Source: Simmondsia chinensis
Taxonomy: Eukaryota > Streptophyta > Magnoliopsida > Caryophyllales > Simmondsiaceae
Length of the DNA: 64,000 nucleotides
Assembly (NCBI GenBank): GCA_018398585.1
Contig: JAGTTD010000025.1
Location: 14,885,578 to 14,949,577 of the forward strand
Direction of reading: 5' to 3'
The notes under the pieces were generated by a model. That model worked only from the letters and a program-made list of their open reading frames with translations. It was not told the DNA's origin and did not search any database. Within the stretch, counting starts at the first letter, position 1, and each line of letters opens with the position of its first letter. Below, one piece after another: positions 33,869 to 45,060 of this stretch. Made by a program: the position numbers and the translations under genes.

Positions 33869-36217
33869 GGAGGGGAAGTGCTTTTAACAGTTATATCAAC
33901 TATTCTCACTTGTCTTTCGTGACGTGTTTCTTGGTTTTTTTTCATACTCATGTAATATTTCTTAATGTCACGTCATTATTTTAGTTTTTTTTTGGTTATT
34001 TTTTTCAAATAAATATAAGTTTGTAAACGGTAAAAATTAGTCAAGTGGGCACAGTAGTTGAAAAAAAGAGCAAAAAGGACTGAGAAGTGTAACATAATTT
34101 TAAAAAGACCAAGAATAGCATCAATTGTATCACGAAGGAGTGGAATAATAATGTGACAATCACATATACGCCGTATCAATTATAAAGATAATGTGGAGGA
34201 TAATGTGATAATCATTGATGGAACTAATGTTTTTCTAGTTCTATTTTCAAAACAAGTTTTTTTTCTATTATCTTCCTAAGCATCTAGCCTTCTTGAACAT
34301 ACAATAAATTGTATGTATTTTTTAATAAAATTAAGAGGAAAATATCCTCAAGAGTGCACAACAGGAAGATCTGCGAAAAATATAAGATTCAAATGAACAG
34401 AAATAAGAGCAAGGAAAAGGCAAAAGTATTAACCCCCAAGATAGTTTCGTAACATAGACAAAGTTGGGCTACAGTTACAAAGCTTTCCCCATGGTCCGCA
34501 AGGCAATGCCATAAGGGTAATCGTGCAACATGTGATAACGCCAATATGGGCTTGATTTTGGGAATGACATTGAAAAGCAGCTTGTTAGGATCTTCCTTAC
34601 AATTATAAATGGATATATCTGCGTCATCCACTGTATGTATTTTTTAATCATGTTTTCAAATATGACACCATTTTTTTTTATCAATGAAGAACATTATTAG
34701 ACTTTTTATTCCCCTTTTAAAATATAATAGTCTTATAATTATTTTACAAAACAAAATCTTTGTAATAAAGGACTTAATAAATGGATATTTACACCATCTA
34801 TCAATTTAAATGAAACATCTTTACAAGTTCCCAGCTTTGCCCACTTAACACCTTTCCTCTTTAGTTGATGGGTCTCTCCCAACTTTTGCCCCTTCCCCAC
34901 CATTCGCAAGCTGAAAAATCTGCATACCATTTCATTTCAATCCCCACCTCCCATTCCCCTTATTCATTACTTTGTTAAATATCTCCATGTGGGTATAGTA
35001 ATAAAGTCTTACATATTTAAATAAAGTTCGAACAAATTAAAATTTAAAACCATGTTCCCACTATACAAGACTTCACTATTGTTAAGGATTCCATAAGGGA
35101 GTCTAGTATGATTCCTACATTTATAAGAAACAAGAGATCAATATATGAGTATAACGGGTTACTGCATTTAGAACAAATTAGTTTTAGGATGAAACGTCAC
35201 TCGCGCTCATACGTGAATTTCATGTATGTCAACTTTCTAGGTCTGGCATAAAGACCTAATGAAATTTAATAGTTGTGGTGAAGGTGACAGCTTACTCATC
35301 TGATAAGCCTCTTAGAAGTGGCACCCAATCCCGGGATTGAATCTTGTCTTCGTCAAGAGTTAGAGATTTATAGCGTTTGAGAAAGATTACCGTCTTGTAC
35401 ATCCTATGTGAATTTCTTATAATGTGTAGAAGAAAAGGAAGACTTCGCTGTTGTTTTTGACCTTTAGAAATTTCACAATTCTAATAGAGATTTCATCACC
35501 CCATTCCCACTACTCAGAACTCCACTTTCATTTATTATCTACATGTGACTATAACAACAAAATTCAAAGTCAAAGTTACTAAAAAAAAAAGATATTAACA
35601 TATAAAGGTATACAGAATATCAAATTATTTTTGTATTTTCACGAAGTAACTCAAAATTTTGGTAAAGTTGTTTTATTGACATGATATTAGAGTCTTATTA
35701 ATTAAGAGGTTAGAAGTTTGAATCCATTAACACCGTACTTTTTCTTTTTCTTTTTATTTATTTTCAGATACAAGATAAGAGTAGGTCTGTGCATAATTTA
35801 ACTTTAAAGTCCAACACGTATTTGCTTGAAAGACAAGTTAGAATAATTTTTAGTACCTTGAGAAAAAATTCCCATTTACTTCTTTTTTCATCAATCTGCA
35901 TCACCTTCCCACTATTTAAGAGGAAAAAAAATATACATAAGGTATGGCCGGACATATACATTATTAATGTTTTTAGCCCTATAAGCATTTGTATACAAAA
36001 CGTGTTAGAATATAAAATTATTCTTACACTTCATGTATCTACTTAAATTTTGCAGAAGTTTTTTATCCCAAATTTTGCAAAAGTTGATTTTGCACAAAAG
36101 CTAAGTCAAGGAAAAAAGGCTTCACAACCCTGTATGGAGACCCCATTCCCTTCTTTTTTTTCCATCAATCCCCACCACATTTTCATCATTCATCAGTTAT
36201 GAGAGTATGAGTATATG

Positions 36218-36942
36218 ACCCGCCGTAAGGGTGTTTATGGTTCGATTAATCGTATCAAAAATTATTTCGGTTCGGTTAACCATAACCAAAATATTCAAAA
36301 ATCTTTAACCGTTACCGTAAACGGAAAGACCGGTTAACCGACTTTCGATAATTCTGTAATTCAGTTCGGTTATGTCAGTTAACAGGTAACCGAAAAAGTA
36401 ATACAATGCCTCTTTTATGTTATACGATCTACCACTTTAATAGTTTTTAAATGTCCAAAAAATATATTAGACGTGAGAATATTGAACAAATTATGAGTTT
36501 ATAATTCAATTCTAAAAAATTAAATGATAATTTCTTATTTTAACCAATATGTGAGCAAGCGAGTAGTACACATAGTGCTTCATTAGTATTGGGATATAAC
36601 AATGAAGCACAAATACTCCATTGTAGAAGATAAACTAGAAAAAAAGGTAAAGTTAACCATGCATTATACAAAAGTCATTTATATAATAGAAAAATATACA
36701 CAGTAAACAATTAATATTATGAATATATGAAAATATATACATGATATATATTATTTCGGTAAATCGGTAAACCGAAATGGACAAAATTACTAACCGTTAC
36801 CATCCCGAAATACCTCAAATTTTTTTGGTTTGGTTAACCGAGCCGAAAATTCAGTATTGTTAACCGCATTTTCGGGTCGGTATTTCAAAATTTCGGTTCG
36901 GTATTTCGGTTACGGTTTTTTTTGAAAACCCCTAACCTGCCG
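36218..36942. mobile_element. hAT-like MITE, 709 bp, with 8-bp TSD
   Basis: Non-coding element 36226-36934 with imperfect terminal inverted repeats (TAAGGGTGTTTATGGTTCG and TAGGGGTTTTCAAAAAAAAC on the other strand). Subterminal GGTTCGGTT / AACCGAAA motifs occur in both orientations. It is flanked by the 8-bp sequences ACCCGCCG and ACCTGCCG, an hAT-length target duplication with one change. It lies about 260 bp upstream of the start codon of the host gene, so it may affect its promoter. No transposase is encoded. Confidence 0.75.
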
Positions 36943-37198
36943 TAAGTATTATTCACACTTTAAAATTAATAAATATTTATATAAAAATTATATAAAAATA
37001 TAAAATTATTTTTAAATTTTCACTTCTTAATCTAAACTTATAGAAAAATTGACTGCTAAACAAAAGATTCACAACCCCAAAAATGGGAACCCCACTCTGT
37101 TCTTTTTTTTCATCAGTCCCGACCATATTCCTGTGATGCAGAAGAAAGAGATTAACATATAAATTAGACTGAATGACATTGAAACTTCATAATTTTCC

Positions 37199-38208
37199 AT
37201 GGAAGCCAAGACTCATTCTCTCCCCTCAAACCCACTATTCTCCACCTTTGTGACACTCTACACCCTCATCTTCCTCTACTTCCCCCATTTTTTCTTCTCC
37301 CTCCTCTTTCTCTCTCCTATTCTCCTCCCCACCTTCTTCCTCCTGCTCTCTCTCCTCCGACGGGGCTCGGCCCAGTCCAACCCTACCCAGCTCAAACTCT
37401 ACCCTGGAAACCCCGTTTTCGAGCTTGGTTCAGTTCCGGACCAGTATGGTTCCGACCAAACCGAGCTCAACCAGACCCGGTCTGTAGAATCCGATGGTTC
37501 CACTCAATTCGGACCCGAGCCCGTGAACCGGGCTTTGGAATATATTGAAGAAGTGTTAGGAACGGAGTCCTATTCGGGTGCTAATGATTCTATCGGAGTC
37601 GGGTACGAAGAACTATCCGACCCTGGGAACCCTGTTTTCAAGCCCGGCTCGGTTCCGGACTGGTATCATTCCGAACAAACCGAGCCCAACCAGACCGGGT
37701 TTCTACTACCTGATGATTCCATCCCTCTCCAACCGGAACCTCAGAACCTGGAGCCCCCCCATCAAGCCCAATTACTAAAAGCCGATGATTCTATCAGGTT
37801 AGGGTCCGAAGCAGGATCAGACCCTGGAAATCTCGTTTTCGAACGTGTTTCGGTTTCGGACCGGTGTCATCGCACCCGGTTCGGACCCGAGCCTGTGAAC
37901 CGGGTTTCGGAACATATTAAAGCAGAGTTAGGGGCGGAGTCCTGTTCGAGTGCCGACGATTCCATCACGGTCAGGTCGGAACCGGGATCTGAACCTGGGA
38001 ACCCTGATTTGTTGAAAGAGAATGAAGAAAATTCAAGTGCGGGGTTTGGTTCGGATCCGAGCCGGGTTTTTTGCGGGGTGTTAATTGGGTGGGACGTCGG
38101 GGGGCCGCTGGAGGTGATATACGAGGAATGTAATGAAGGGGAAGACCAACTGGACGGCGTCGTTTTGGTGGGAGGATTGCGGGAGACATGCCACGTGGAA
38201 ATTCAGAG
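37199..38208 (+). CDS. Uncharacterised membrane protein, exon 1
   Basis: First exon of a plant gene of unknown function. ATG at 37199 starts 336 complete codons plus two bases. Residues about 12-51 are strongly hydrophobic (FLYFPHFFFSLLFLSP, LLPTFFLLLSLL) and end in LRRGS, suggesting one or two membrane segments with the rest cytosolic. Residues about 69-275 hold repeated modules: PGNPVF..GSVPD at 69 and 142, weaker copies at 208 and 265, and FGPEPVNR at 104 and 228. Residues 290-311 read VFCGVLIGWDVGGPLEVIYE, followed by an acidic stretch. The exon ends in an AG|GTACTG donor. Reading through gives only nine more codons (YCSNSVG and a stop), so splicing to 44315 is preferred. No catalytic motif was found. 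Confidence 0.85.
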
Positions 38209-39159
38209 GTACTGTTCAAATAGTGTCGGATAGGAATTACGTAATATTGTTAAAAGAAAATTATCATTTAATTATCTTCACATTTCAAATAAGGAATATA
38301 TATATATATATATATATTATATCTTGAGTTTTCAATATTCGTTACTTAATTATTCAAAAGTTTAAATGTTTTCAATTAAATTTTACCGTTAAAATTGAAC
38401 ATGATTACGATGATATATTAGTACTAGTTGACTCTTTTCTGAAAAATTATAACATGATATATAATTTTGACAATATTTAGGTAGTTTATATCAAAATTTG
38501 GTGAATATTTTGTAACAACTCAGTAAATTCTTTAATTAAAATATTGGTAAAGTTATGTAGTACCATAATCATATATTACATCAATATTTTATCATGTGAC
38601 ATTGTACTTGTAATTGAATAGTTACACATACCAGTCAAATATAATAGTTATGTATAGTTAGAAGAATTAAATGGTTAACAAATAATAGTTAGTTATAGAT
38701 ATTATGATTGTTAGGTTGGATTTAAGTTTAGCTATAAATGGGATTGGAGTTTGTAATTGGGAATTATCCCAAATTTAATGAAATAGTTTATCCATCTTCT
38801 CTAATTTCTCTCTCTATTCCCAAAATTTTTCTAATTATTTCTGATGTCATACTCTAAATCTCTTATCATATCCAATTATTTCTATCTTTTTTTCCCAACC
38901 CATTTCTAAATCTTTTCGCCGTCATGCAGGGTCATGATATATTTTTTGCATTGAATGGATCAAAGTCTTACCAAAATTAATTAAATTTTGATATAAGGCA
39001 CTTAGGTGATAAAATATTCAAATCTTAAGTTGTATGTATTAAAATATCAACATACTCAGAAGATAAATGCTCAAATATCATGATACCAAATTGATAATTT
39101 TACTTTTCTTAAAATAAAATCAATCAATATCAATTTAGGTGTAGTTGGACAATAGACTC

Positions 39160-39466
39160 AGGGCATATTTGGCCGAACTATTTTTGTGACAAAAGTACTA
39201 TTTTAAGAAAAAATAACGCCTTCCATAACTTAAGGATATTTATCTTTTGTAAAAAAAAAAAGTGTTTTTAAATAAAATTAATAATGTATTTCTCCTACTT
39301 TTAAGTACAAGTATAAAAATATCGCTCTATCTTTAAAGTAGAAGCAACAAACACTCAAAGTTTTTCCATGACATAACCCTATAAAATGTAATTTTTAAAA
39401 GAAAACGTTTGCAAAAAGTAATTTAAAAAAAAGGGTCTTTTTTTGTAATTTGGCCAAGAGTATGTT
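39160..39466. mobile_element. MITE-like segment in the intron
   Basis: About 300 bp beginning GGGCATATTTGGCCGAAC and ending TTTGGCCAAGAGTATG, the TTTGGCCAA-type inverted ends common in small plant DNA transposons. It is AT-rich and non-coding. The right terminus appears altered and I found no clear target duplication. Confidence 0.4.
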
Positions 39467-39586
39467 GCTTTATTGAAGTTAGAAAGAACTCCTTCCATAA
39501 ATCAATCAATATCAATTTAGGTGTAGTTGGACAGTATACAAATTCCGTGTGCGACTTCTTTCTAACTTCAATAAAGCAACATACTC
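39458..39586. repeat. 32-bp inverted repeat
   Basis: Arm 39458-39489 (GAGTATGTTGCTTTATTGAA and on) is the near-perfect reverse complement of 39555-39586, with a 65-bp spacer. The second arm is made of the tail and target duplication of the 5S-RTE chimera. Confidence 0.85.
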
Positions 39587-39820
39587 AGTGCCCTCAGAGC
39601 TTCCACCTAAGCAGAGTTGGGGGGGAGGGGGGGCGGATGTATGCATCCTTCCCCCTTTAGGGTACTACCCCTGAAGAGAGGCTGTTTTCGAGTGCCTCCA
39701 ACCTGATGGTGAAGACTTCCCAAGAGGTCACCCATCCTGGTACTGCTCTCACCCAAGCACGTTTAACTTCAGAGTTCTAATGGGATCCGATGATGGCGTG
39801 TTGGTACCCTCTTTGGTTTG
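39573..39820 (-). mobile_element. 5S rRNA-RTE chimeric retroposon
   Basis: On the minus strand the element opens at about 39809 with GGGTACCAACACG, then GGATCCCATTAGAACTC, AAGTTAAACGTGCTTGGGTG and CCAGGATGGGTGACC, ending near GGGAAGTCTTCACC at 39707. This is a nearly complete plant 5S rRNA, including the box A and box C internal promoter regions. It is joined directly to about 130 bp matching the 3' end of RTE LINEs in this window (AACAGCCTCTCTTC..., GGATGCATACATCCGCC, GGCACTGAGTATGTTGCTTT). The 14-bp TTTCTAACTTCAAT stands on both sides (39559-39572 and 39821-39834). Either a 5S-headed SINE or a one-off template switch during RTE retrotransposition. Confidence 0.8.
39707..39809 (-). pseudogene. 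5S rRNA-derived sequence
   Basis: Head of the chimera above. Length about 103 bases against about 120 for a full 5S rRNA; the last bases (TCGTGTTGCACCC) are replaced by the RTE part. It is a single copy with several changes and no T-run terminator, so it is not a ribosomal gene. Confidence 0.85.
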
Positions 39821-40250
39821 TTTCTAACTTCAATGTAGATATTCTAGAACTTATTCTCGCATGAGAAATACTTTTTAAATGCGTGTTTTGCCAGTTTTGC
39901 TGGTCTTCCCTTTTTTGGCTTCTTTTTGATCCCCGCTCTTTTGCTGGTTTACTTAGGGCTCACTTGGTCGAGTTGCGTATTTTGTATCATGACACTGTCG
40001 CTAATTATCAAAAAAGCGATAAAGTCATAACACATTATGGGAAATTCGTACAAATGAGACCTAGATCAACTCATATAAAAGCAGGATTCAAAATGATACA
40101 AAATACAACAATATCCAATATGAGAAAACAGGCGCTTTAGATCGTAGATCAGTAACTAACGGGGATCAAATGCACCTAGCTTGCCTTAAGCAAGCCTTTT
40201 TTTTAATTTTTTTTAAAGGCATGCGGTCCATCAAATCAGAATTTAGGGTC

Positions 40251-40263
40251 TATTTAGTCAAAC
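40251..40263. repeat. RTE target-site duplication (left)
   Basis: TATTTAGTCAAAC is repeated exactly at 43182-43194. Confidence 0.85.
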
Positions 40264-43181
40264 AACAACAACAGTCCCAGTGCCACAAGGCCTCTCGCAT
40301 AAGCAGGGTCTGGCGGGTGGATGTACGCAGCCTTCCTCTAACCTGAAGAGCGTGTTATCATATAATCTTAGAGCCTGAAAGCATGAAAACAACTTAGTAT
40401 TAGATCAATATATAACACAAGTCAAGCGTACCAAGCAAAACTCAAAGGGAAACTCAAAGGAAGGTAACTGCAAACAAATAGTCAGCAAGTACTCCAGCAC
40501 TCCAGCACATCGATACACAAATAGATGCTTCAAGATGTGTTTGACAAAAAGGAAGTCAAGACACCTAAAGTCACTGGTGCAAGCAGTCAAAGGTGCTCTA
40601 CTCTAAGTCGCTACATTGGCTACTCCTATGCTAGCCCTCCACCTAGTTCTATCTAAGGCCATCTCCTCCCTCAGGTTTAGGTGGGTGTGGTCCAGTCGGA
40701 TCGTCTCCATCTATCTCTTCCTTGGCCTGTCTTTCCCTCTCCTTCCTAGCGTAGTGTGAGCCTGTTCACATCTTTTGACTGAAGCAGTAGTTGGCCTCCT
40801 CCTAATATGATGGAACCACCTCAAATGTTGCTCCCTTAAATTATCCTCAATTGATGCAACGCCCAATTTGGCTCTTATGATGTCATTCCTGATCCTATCC
40901 TTCCTTATGTGTCCGCACATCCACCGCAGCATCCTCATCTCCGCCACCTTCATCTTCTGTGAATTGTGTTGTTTCATTGGCCAACATTCCACCCCATAGA
41001 ACATACCCGATCTCACTACTGTCTTGTAATATTTTCCCTTTAGCTTTAATGGGAATCTTTTGTCGCAAAGTACCATGGCAGCCATCCTCCATCTATGCCA
41101 TCCTACTTTAATCCGGTTGTTGACATCTCGTCCACTTCGTCGTTGTGTTGTACCATGGAACCCAAGTATCTTAAACTTTCTTTTCTCTGTATGGTCTTAG
41201 ATCCTACCTTGATGTCTACTATGCTAGGCATGGTGGAGGGACCAAACTTAAGTTCCATGTACTCGGTCTTGGATCTAATGATTCGTAGGCCCTTTCACTC
41301 CAATGCCCTTCTCCACAATTCCAGCTTCTTGTTTACGTCATCTCGAGACTCCCCCACCAAAACTATGTCATCTGCAAAAAGCATGCACCAAGGCACGTCG
41401 CCTTGGATGTGCCTAGTGAGCTCATCTATAACCACTATAACAGAAAGGGACTCAAGGCAAATCCTTGATGTACCCCGATTGTTACTAGAAAAGCTTCTGT
41501 CTCTCCCTCCACTGTATGCATTAGTTTGTGCACCGTCACACATGTCTTTAATGGCCCAGATATAAGGCACTGGAATGCCTTTCCTAACCAAAACCTTCCA
41601 TAGGACCCCTCTTGGCACTCTATAATATGCCTTCTCCAAATCAATGAAAACCATATGGAGATCCTTTTGTCTCTCCCTGTACCGCTATATCGTCCGCCTT
41701 AGGAGGTGGATGTCATCTATTGTTGATCTCCCGGGCATAAATCCAAATTGGTTCTCGGACACCTCTCTCTGTTGCCATAACCTCCTCTCTATGATCCTCT
41801 TCCACAGCTTCAGAGTGTGACACATTAGTTTAATACCCCGATAGTTGGCGCAACTCTAGATATCGCCTTTGTTCTTATAAATCAGGATCAATATGCTCTT
41901 CCTCTATTCGTCCGGCATCTTTTTCCCTGGAAGGATTTGGTTAAATAATCTAGTTAGCCAACTGATGTCCTTCTGTCCAAGGCATTTCCATGCCTCTATG
42001 GGCATTCCGTATGAGCCAATTGTTTTACTCATTTCCATATGTTTTCAAGGCTTCCTTAACTTCGCCAGGAGTAATCCATCTACAATACTAGTGGTTCTGG
42101 TGCTCCGTCGATGTTTGGAGATCATGTAGGAATATCCAAGTATCTCACTGATCGTTGAGCAGATCGTGGAAGTAGGCTCTCCTTCTAGCTTTAATTTGTT
42201 TCCCGTCCACGAGCGCCTGTGCATCCTCCCCTCTTGTGCACTTTACTCGGTCCAAGTCCCTTGTCTTCCTTTCTCTTGCTTTGGCGATTTTATATATATC
42301 CTTGGCTCCCTTCTTAGTATCAAGCCTTTTGTAGAAGTCCTCATAGGCTCTTGATTGCATATCTCTAACTGCTCTGTTTGCTTCTTTCTTAGCTTGCTGA
42401 TACTGATTTCGCTTGTCCTCGTCACCACTGCTTTCCCATTCCTTGAAGCAGTCTCATTTGGCCTTAATCTTCTCTTGGACCTCCTTGCACCACCACCAGG
42501 ACTCTCTGTTGTTTGGAGCCATGCCCTTTGACAGGCCTAGAACTTCGCGTGCCAGTCCTTTAAGCTTTTGTGCCAGTTGGTTCCACATTTGATTTGTATC
42601 TCCCTCCAACTCCCACTGGATCTCCGACTATGCTCTTTCCTTATAGACTCTATACTTCTCCCCCTTCAAATCCCTCCAGCGAATATGTGTCCGCAAGGGT
42701 TTCCTAGTTCTTTTGGCCCTCCTTTTGTCCTTGACATCAACATACAACACCTTATGTTGTGTGGAAAGGTCTTCTCCTAATATAACCCTACAATTCTTGT
42801 AGTCTCTCTGTACTCTTCTCCTTAGTAGTATGTAATCAATCTGGGTCCTTATCCCGCCGCTTTGATACGTGATGATATACTCATCACGCTTTCTAAAGAA
42901 AGTGTTAGCAATTGTTAGCTCGTAAGTGACCGCAAAGTCTAGGAGCGCTTTGCCTTCCGCATTTTTAGTTCCAAAACCAAATCCTCCATGGTATGATATG
43001 TATCCATCCTCGGTCGTGCCAACATGCCCATTGAAATCGCCGCCGATCACCGGTTGTTCAGTTTGAGGTATGCCTTGCATTGTTGTGTTATAAAGTCCTC
43101 CCAGAATATTGCCTTTTCGTGCTCCGTTAGTCCAATTTAAGGTGCGTAGGCAATAGATATAATGGAAGTGAACGGGTCCAG
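40264..43181 (-). mobile_element. RTE-type LINE in the intron, 2.9 kb
   Basis: Minus-strand RTE element with both enzyme domains. The endonuclease is at 43080-42628 with PVIGGDFNGHVG (catalytic Asp/Asn) and TQIDYILLRRR. A connecting region (42360-42145) has YEDFYKRLDTKKGAKDIYKI. Reverse transcriptase has YMVFIDLEKAY-like MVFIDLEKAYYRVP at 41654 and an intact LFADDIVLVGESRDD at about 41370. The C-terminal domain (41085-40711) has MAAMVLCDKRFPLKLKGKYY and WMCGHIRKDRIRN. Stops and frameshifts break it into several frames. The 3' end is GGCACTGGGACTGTTGTTG, and a 13-bp duplication flanks it. It is slightly 5'-truncated and sits antisense inside the host gene. Confidence 0.92.
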
Positions 43182-43194
43182 TATTTAGTCAAAC
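43182..43194. repeat. RTE target-site duplication (right)
   Basis: Exact second copy of TATTTAGTCAAAC. Confidence 0.85.
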
Positions 43195-44314
43195 TACAAA
43201 AAAGAAATATGCTTTCTTTAGCAGCAGGTTTGCGGAGTAGTTTGTAAGATGTGCTATGAGAGGTACTTTTATTTAAATATTTGTTTTTGCTTATGTTTAT
43301 GCATACCTTTTAAAAGAGATGCATTACTTTTTAAGTCTTATTAAGAGTAAAAAGCAACTTCTACTGTTATTCGAAACTAATTTCTTTTCAACCTGAATAC
43401 TTTTAATATTTGAAAAAAGTTCTTTTTTTAGGGAGAAAAAAGTTCTTTTCCGGTAAAGAAACTTCATTAAACAGATGCATAGAATCAACAAACCAACGTT
43501 ATTATAAGTATTGTTACTATTATTCATTGTTTAGAAACGCTGGTGTGTGCCAACTTAAATGACAAGTGCATGCCTAACTAGTAACTCATTGTTTCCGAGA
43601 CAAGTGTCTCCCTTTGTCGGGTATTGGCATGTGAGGTCCTCATGTAAGCCTGTCCACTAGAATCTAGGGCATTGTTTGATTTTTGAATAATATTTCTCGA
43701 AAATTTTAATGGTTCTATTTCTAACTTGTTGAAATTTTTTATGAGGTAACTTGTAATCTTATACGGTAAGTAAGTGGAAAAGGACAATGGATTGACCGCA
43801 TTTAAAAATTATCAAACTGCTTTGTATGATAACACATGTTGGCTTGGTTGCATAGTCATATCAAGTGTAGTCGGCATGAGCCATGTGTGACTTAAATGTA
43901 CGGTTCAACCTCGTGTCAAGTTGACTAATATAAAAGAACCACGTTAATTAAGTTGATCATCTAAAGAGTTTAAGTGAGTCAACTCATTTTTAATTCCTAA
44001 AAGGATTCATTTTTAAATGGGTCATGTCGGGTATTGATAGGTTAAGTTAGGTTGGTCTCAACCAAGTAACGCCAACCTAGGAGCTTATTTGTTGGCTATT
44101 GCTAGTAGCAACCTTTACCTCATATGGATTAAAAGTGTTGCGTTCAGTATTCATGAGTTAACATTTGATTCGTTTTACCTGTTTAATGAGGGGCAAAATG
44201 TTTCTGAGAAGTTAAGCATTCATTCCTTTTAATCCAATATATTGGTTTAATTCCTTTTTTAACCTTTGAAATTTAGCATGGGATTTCTAAACTCATATGT
44301 GGATTACTTAATAG

Positions 44315-44588
44315 GTACCCTTCATTGTCGTGGTATTATCCAGAAACTGACTCGGATAATAGTTCGTCAGAAGGGGAATTTCCGACTGCCAAAACCTCAG
44401 AGTCGTCAGTTGAAAGTGTGGTCTTCCGGTGGGACGACGATGAAGAGGAGAGAGAAGGATTAATTGAGATTGATATTTCTTCAGCAAAAGGCCAAGTGAA
44501 TGAAGAGAATTTGATAGAGATTGACATTTCGCCGGCGAGGTTTAACAATTTTCCAGCGAGAAAACTTGGGGTTTTGGGTGAGTGTTAA
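44315..44588 (+). CDS. Uncharacterised membrane protein, exon 2
   Basis: Second exon: one base completing Arg 337, then 90 codons starting YPSLSWYYPETDSDNSSSEG and ending KLGVLGEC before TAA at 44586-44588. The region is acidic (RWDDDEEEREG) with two similar motifs, GLIEIDISSAK and NLIEIDISPARF. Such paired acidic LIEIDI motifs near the C-terminus, together with the N-terminal membrane region of exon 1, suggest a family of uncharacterised plant membrane proteins; this is recalled, not searched. Total predicted length is 427 residues. The frame has no stop or frameshift, unlike every transposon gene around it. Confidence 0.8.
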
Positions 44589-44939
44589 ATGAAGCTTATT
44601 TGGATTTGAACCATATTGTAACTGCTTTTTATGTCTAACTTGAATATTAAGTTAATTTGAATAAAACATAACAAAATCAGTACACAAAAATTGTTTTATT
44701 TTATGGTTTTGTAATTTACTAATTTATTATTGTGTATAGTCGGTTGTTACAAAAGTGATTTGTTAGAGTAAATAAGTGTTGTGTCCGATCTATATTTGTT
44801 TTTTTAGTTTTCTTGTAATTGTAAAATGATAAAAAAAAAAGGAGAGAAAAAAGAAAATTATAAAAGAGAGAATATAGGAAAGGAAGTACAAAAAAAGAAA
44901 AAGAAAAAAGGAAGCGAGAGAGAGAAAGTGAAAAGAAAA
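44589..44939. other. Downstream flank of the host gene
   Basis: AT-rich sequence likely to include the 3' UTR. Several AATAAA-like strings occur (for example GAATAAAACA near 44659). It is followed by a purine-rich stretch (44829-44940) leading into the 3' end of the L1-type LINE. Confidence 0.5.
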
Positions 44940-45021
44940 GTTGAGGGTTTTTTTGACAAAAAGTGCAAAGGCGCTGTCATTGAGAACAATTAGCAGTAAC
45001 ATCGAACGTGCCCCCGGGGGT

Positions 45022-45059
<38 letters not shown>

Positions 45060-45060
<1 letters not shown>

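Larger units (their letters stand above)
33154..36217. other. Intergenic AT-rich DNA with small repeats
   Basis: No coding signal that I accept. It holds a (GTAT)n/(TA)n microsatellite (33263-33310), a SINE-like segment (33340-33411), a 36-bp tandem duplication (33797-33868), and from about 34960 repeated CCCATTCCC..CTTTTTTTCATCAA-type strings that recur up to the gene. Confidence 0.5.
38209..44314 (+). other. 6.1-kb intron of the membrane-protein gene
   Basis: Predicted GT-AG intron. The donor is GTACTG at 38209 after CAGAG. The acceptor is TTACTTAATAG ending at 44314, with T-rich sequence upstream. The phase is preserved: AG plus G gives Arg, then TAC CCT TCA. It contains a (TA)n tract, a MITE-like segment (about 39160-39466), a 5S rRNA-RTE chimera (39573-39820) and a 2.9-kb RTE LINE (40264-43181), which account for about 3.5 kb of its length. 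Confidence 0.8.

Noticed and set aside
35690..35760. Another tRNA-like SINE (GTTTGAATCC)
   Set aside because: Only a B-box-like string is visible; no A-box at the right distance.
37199..38233. Single-exon 344-codon gene
   Set aside because: A canonical donor lies at 38209, only seven residues before the stop, and an in-phase acidic exon with a good acceptor exists at 44315.
39573..39820. Functional 5S rRNA gene or Cassandra TRIM
   Set aside because: The 5S part lacks its 3' end and terminator and is joined to an RTE tail. There are no paired LTRs, so neither a gene nor a Cassandra element fits.
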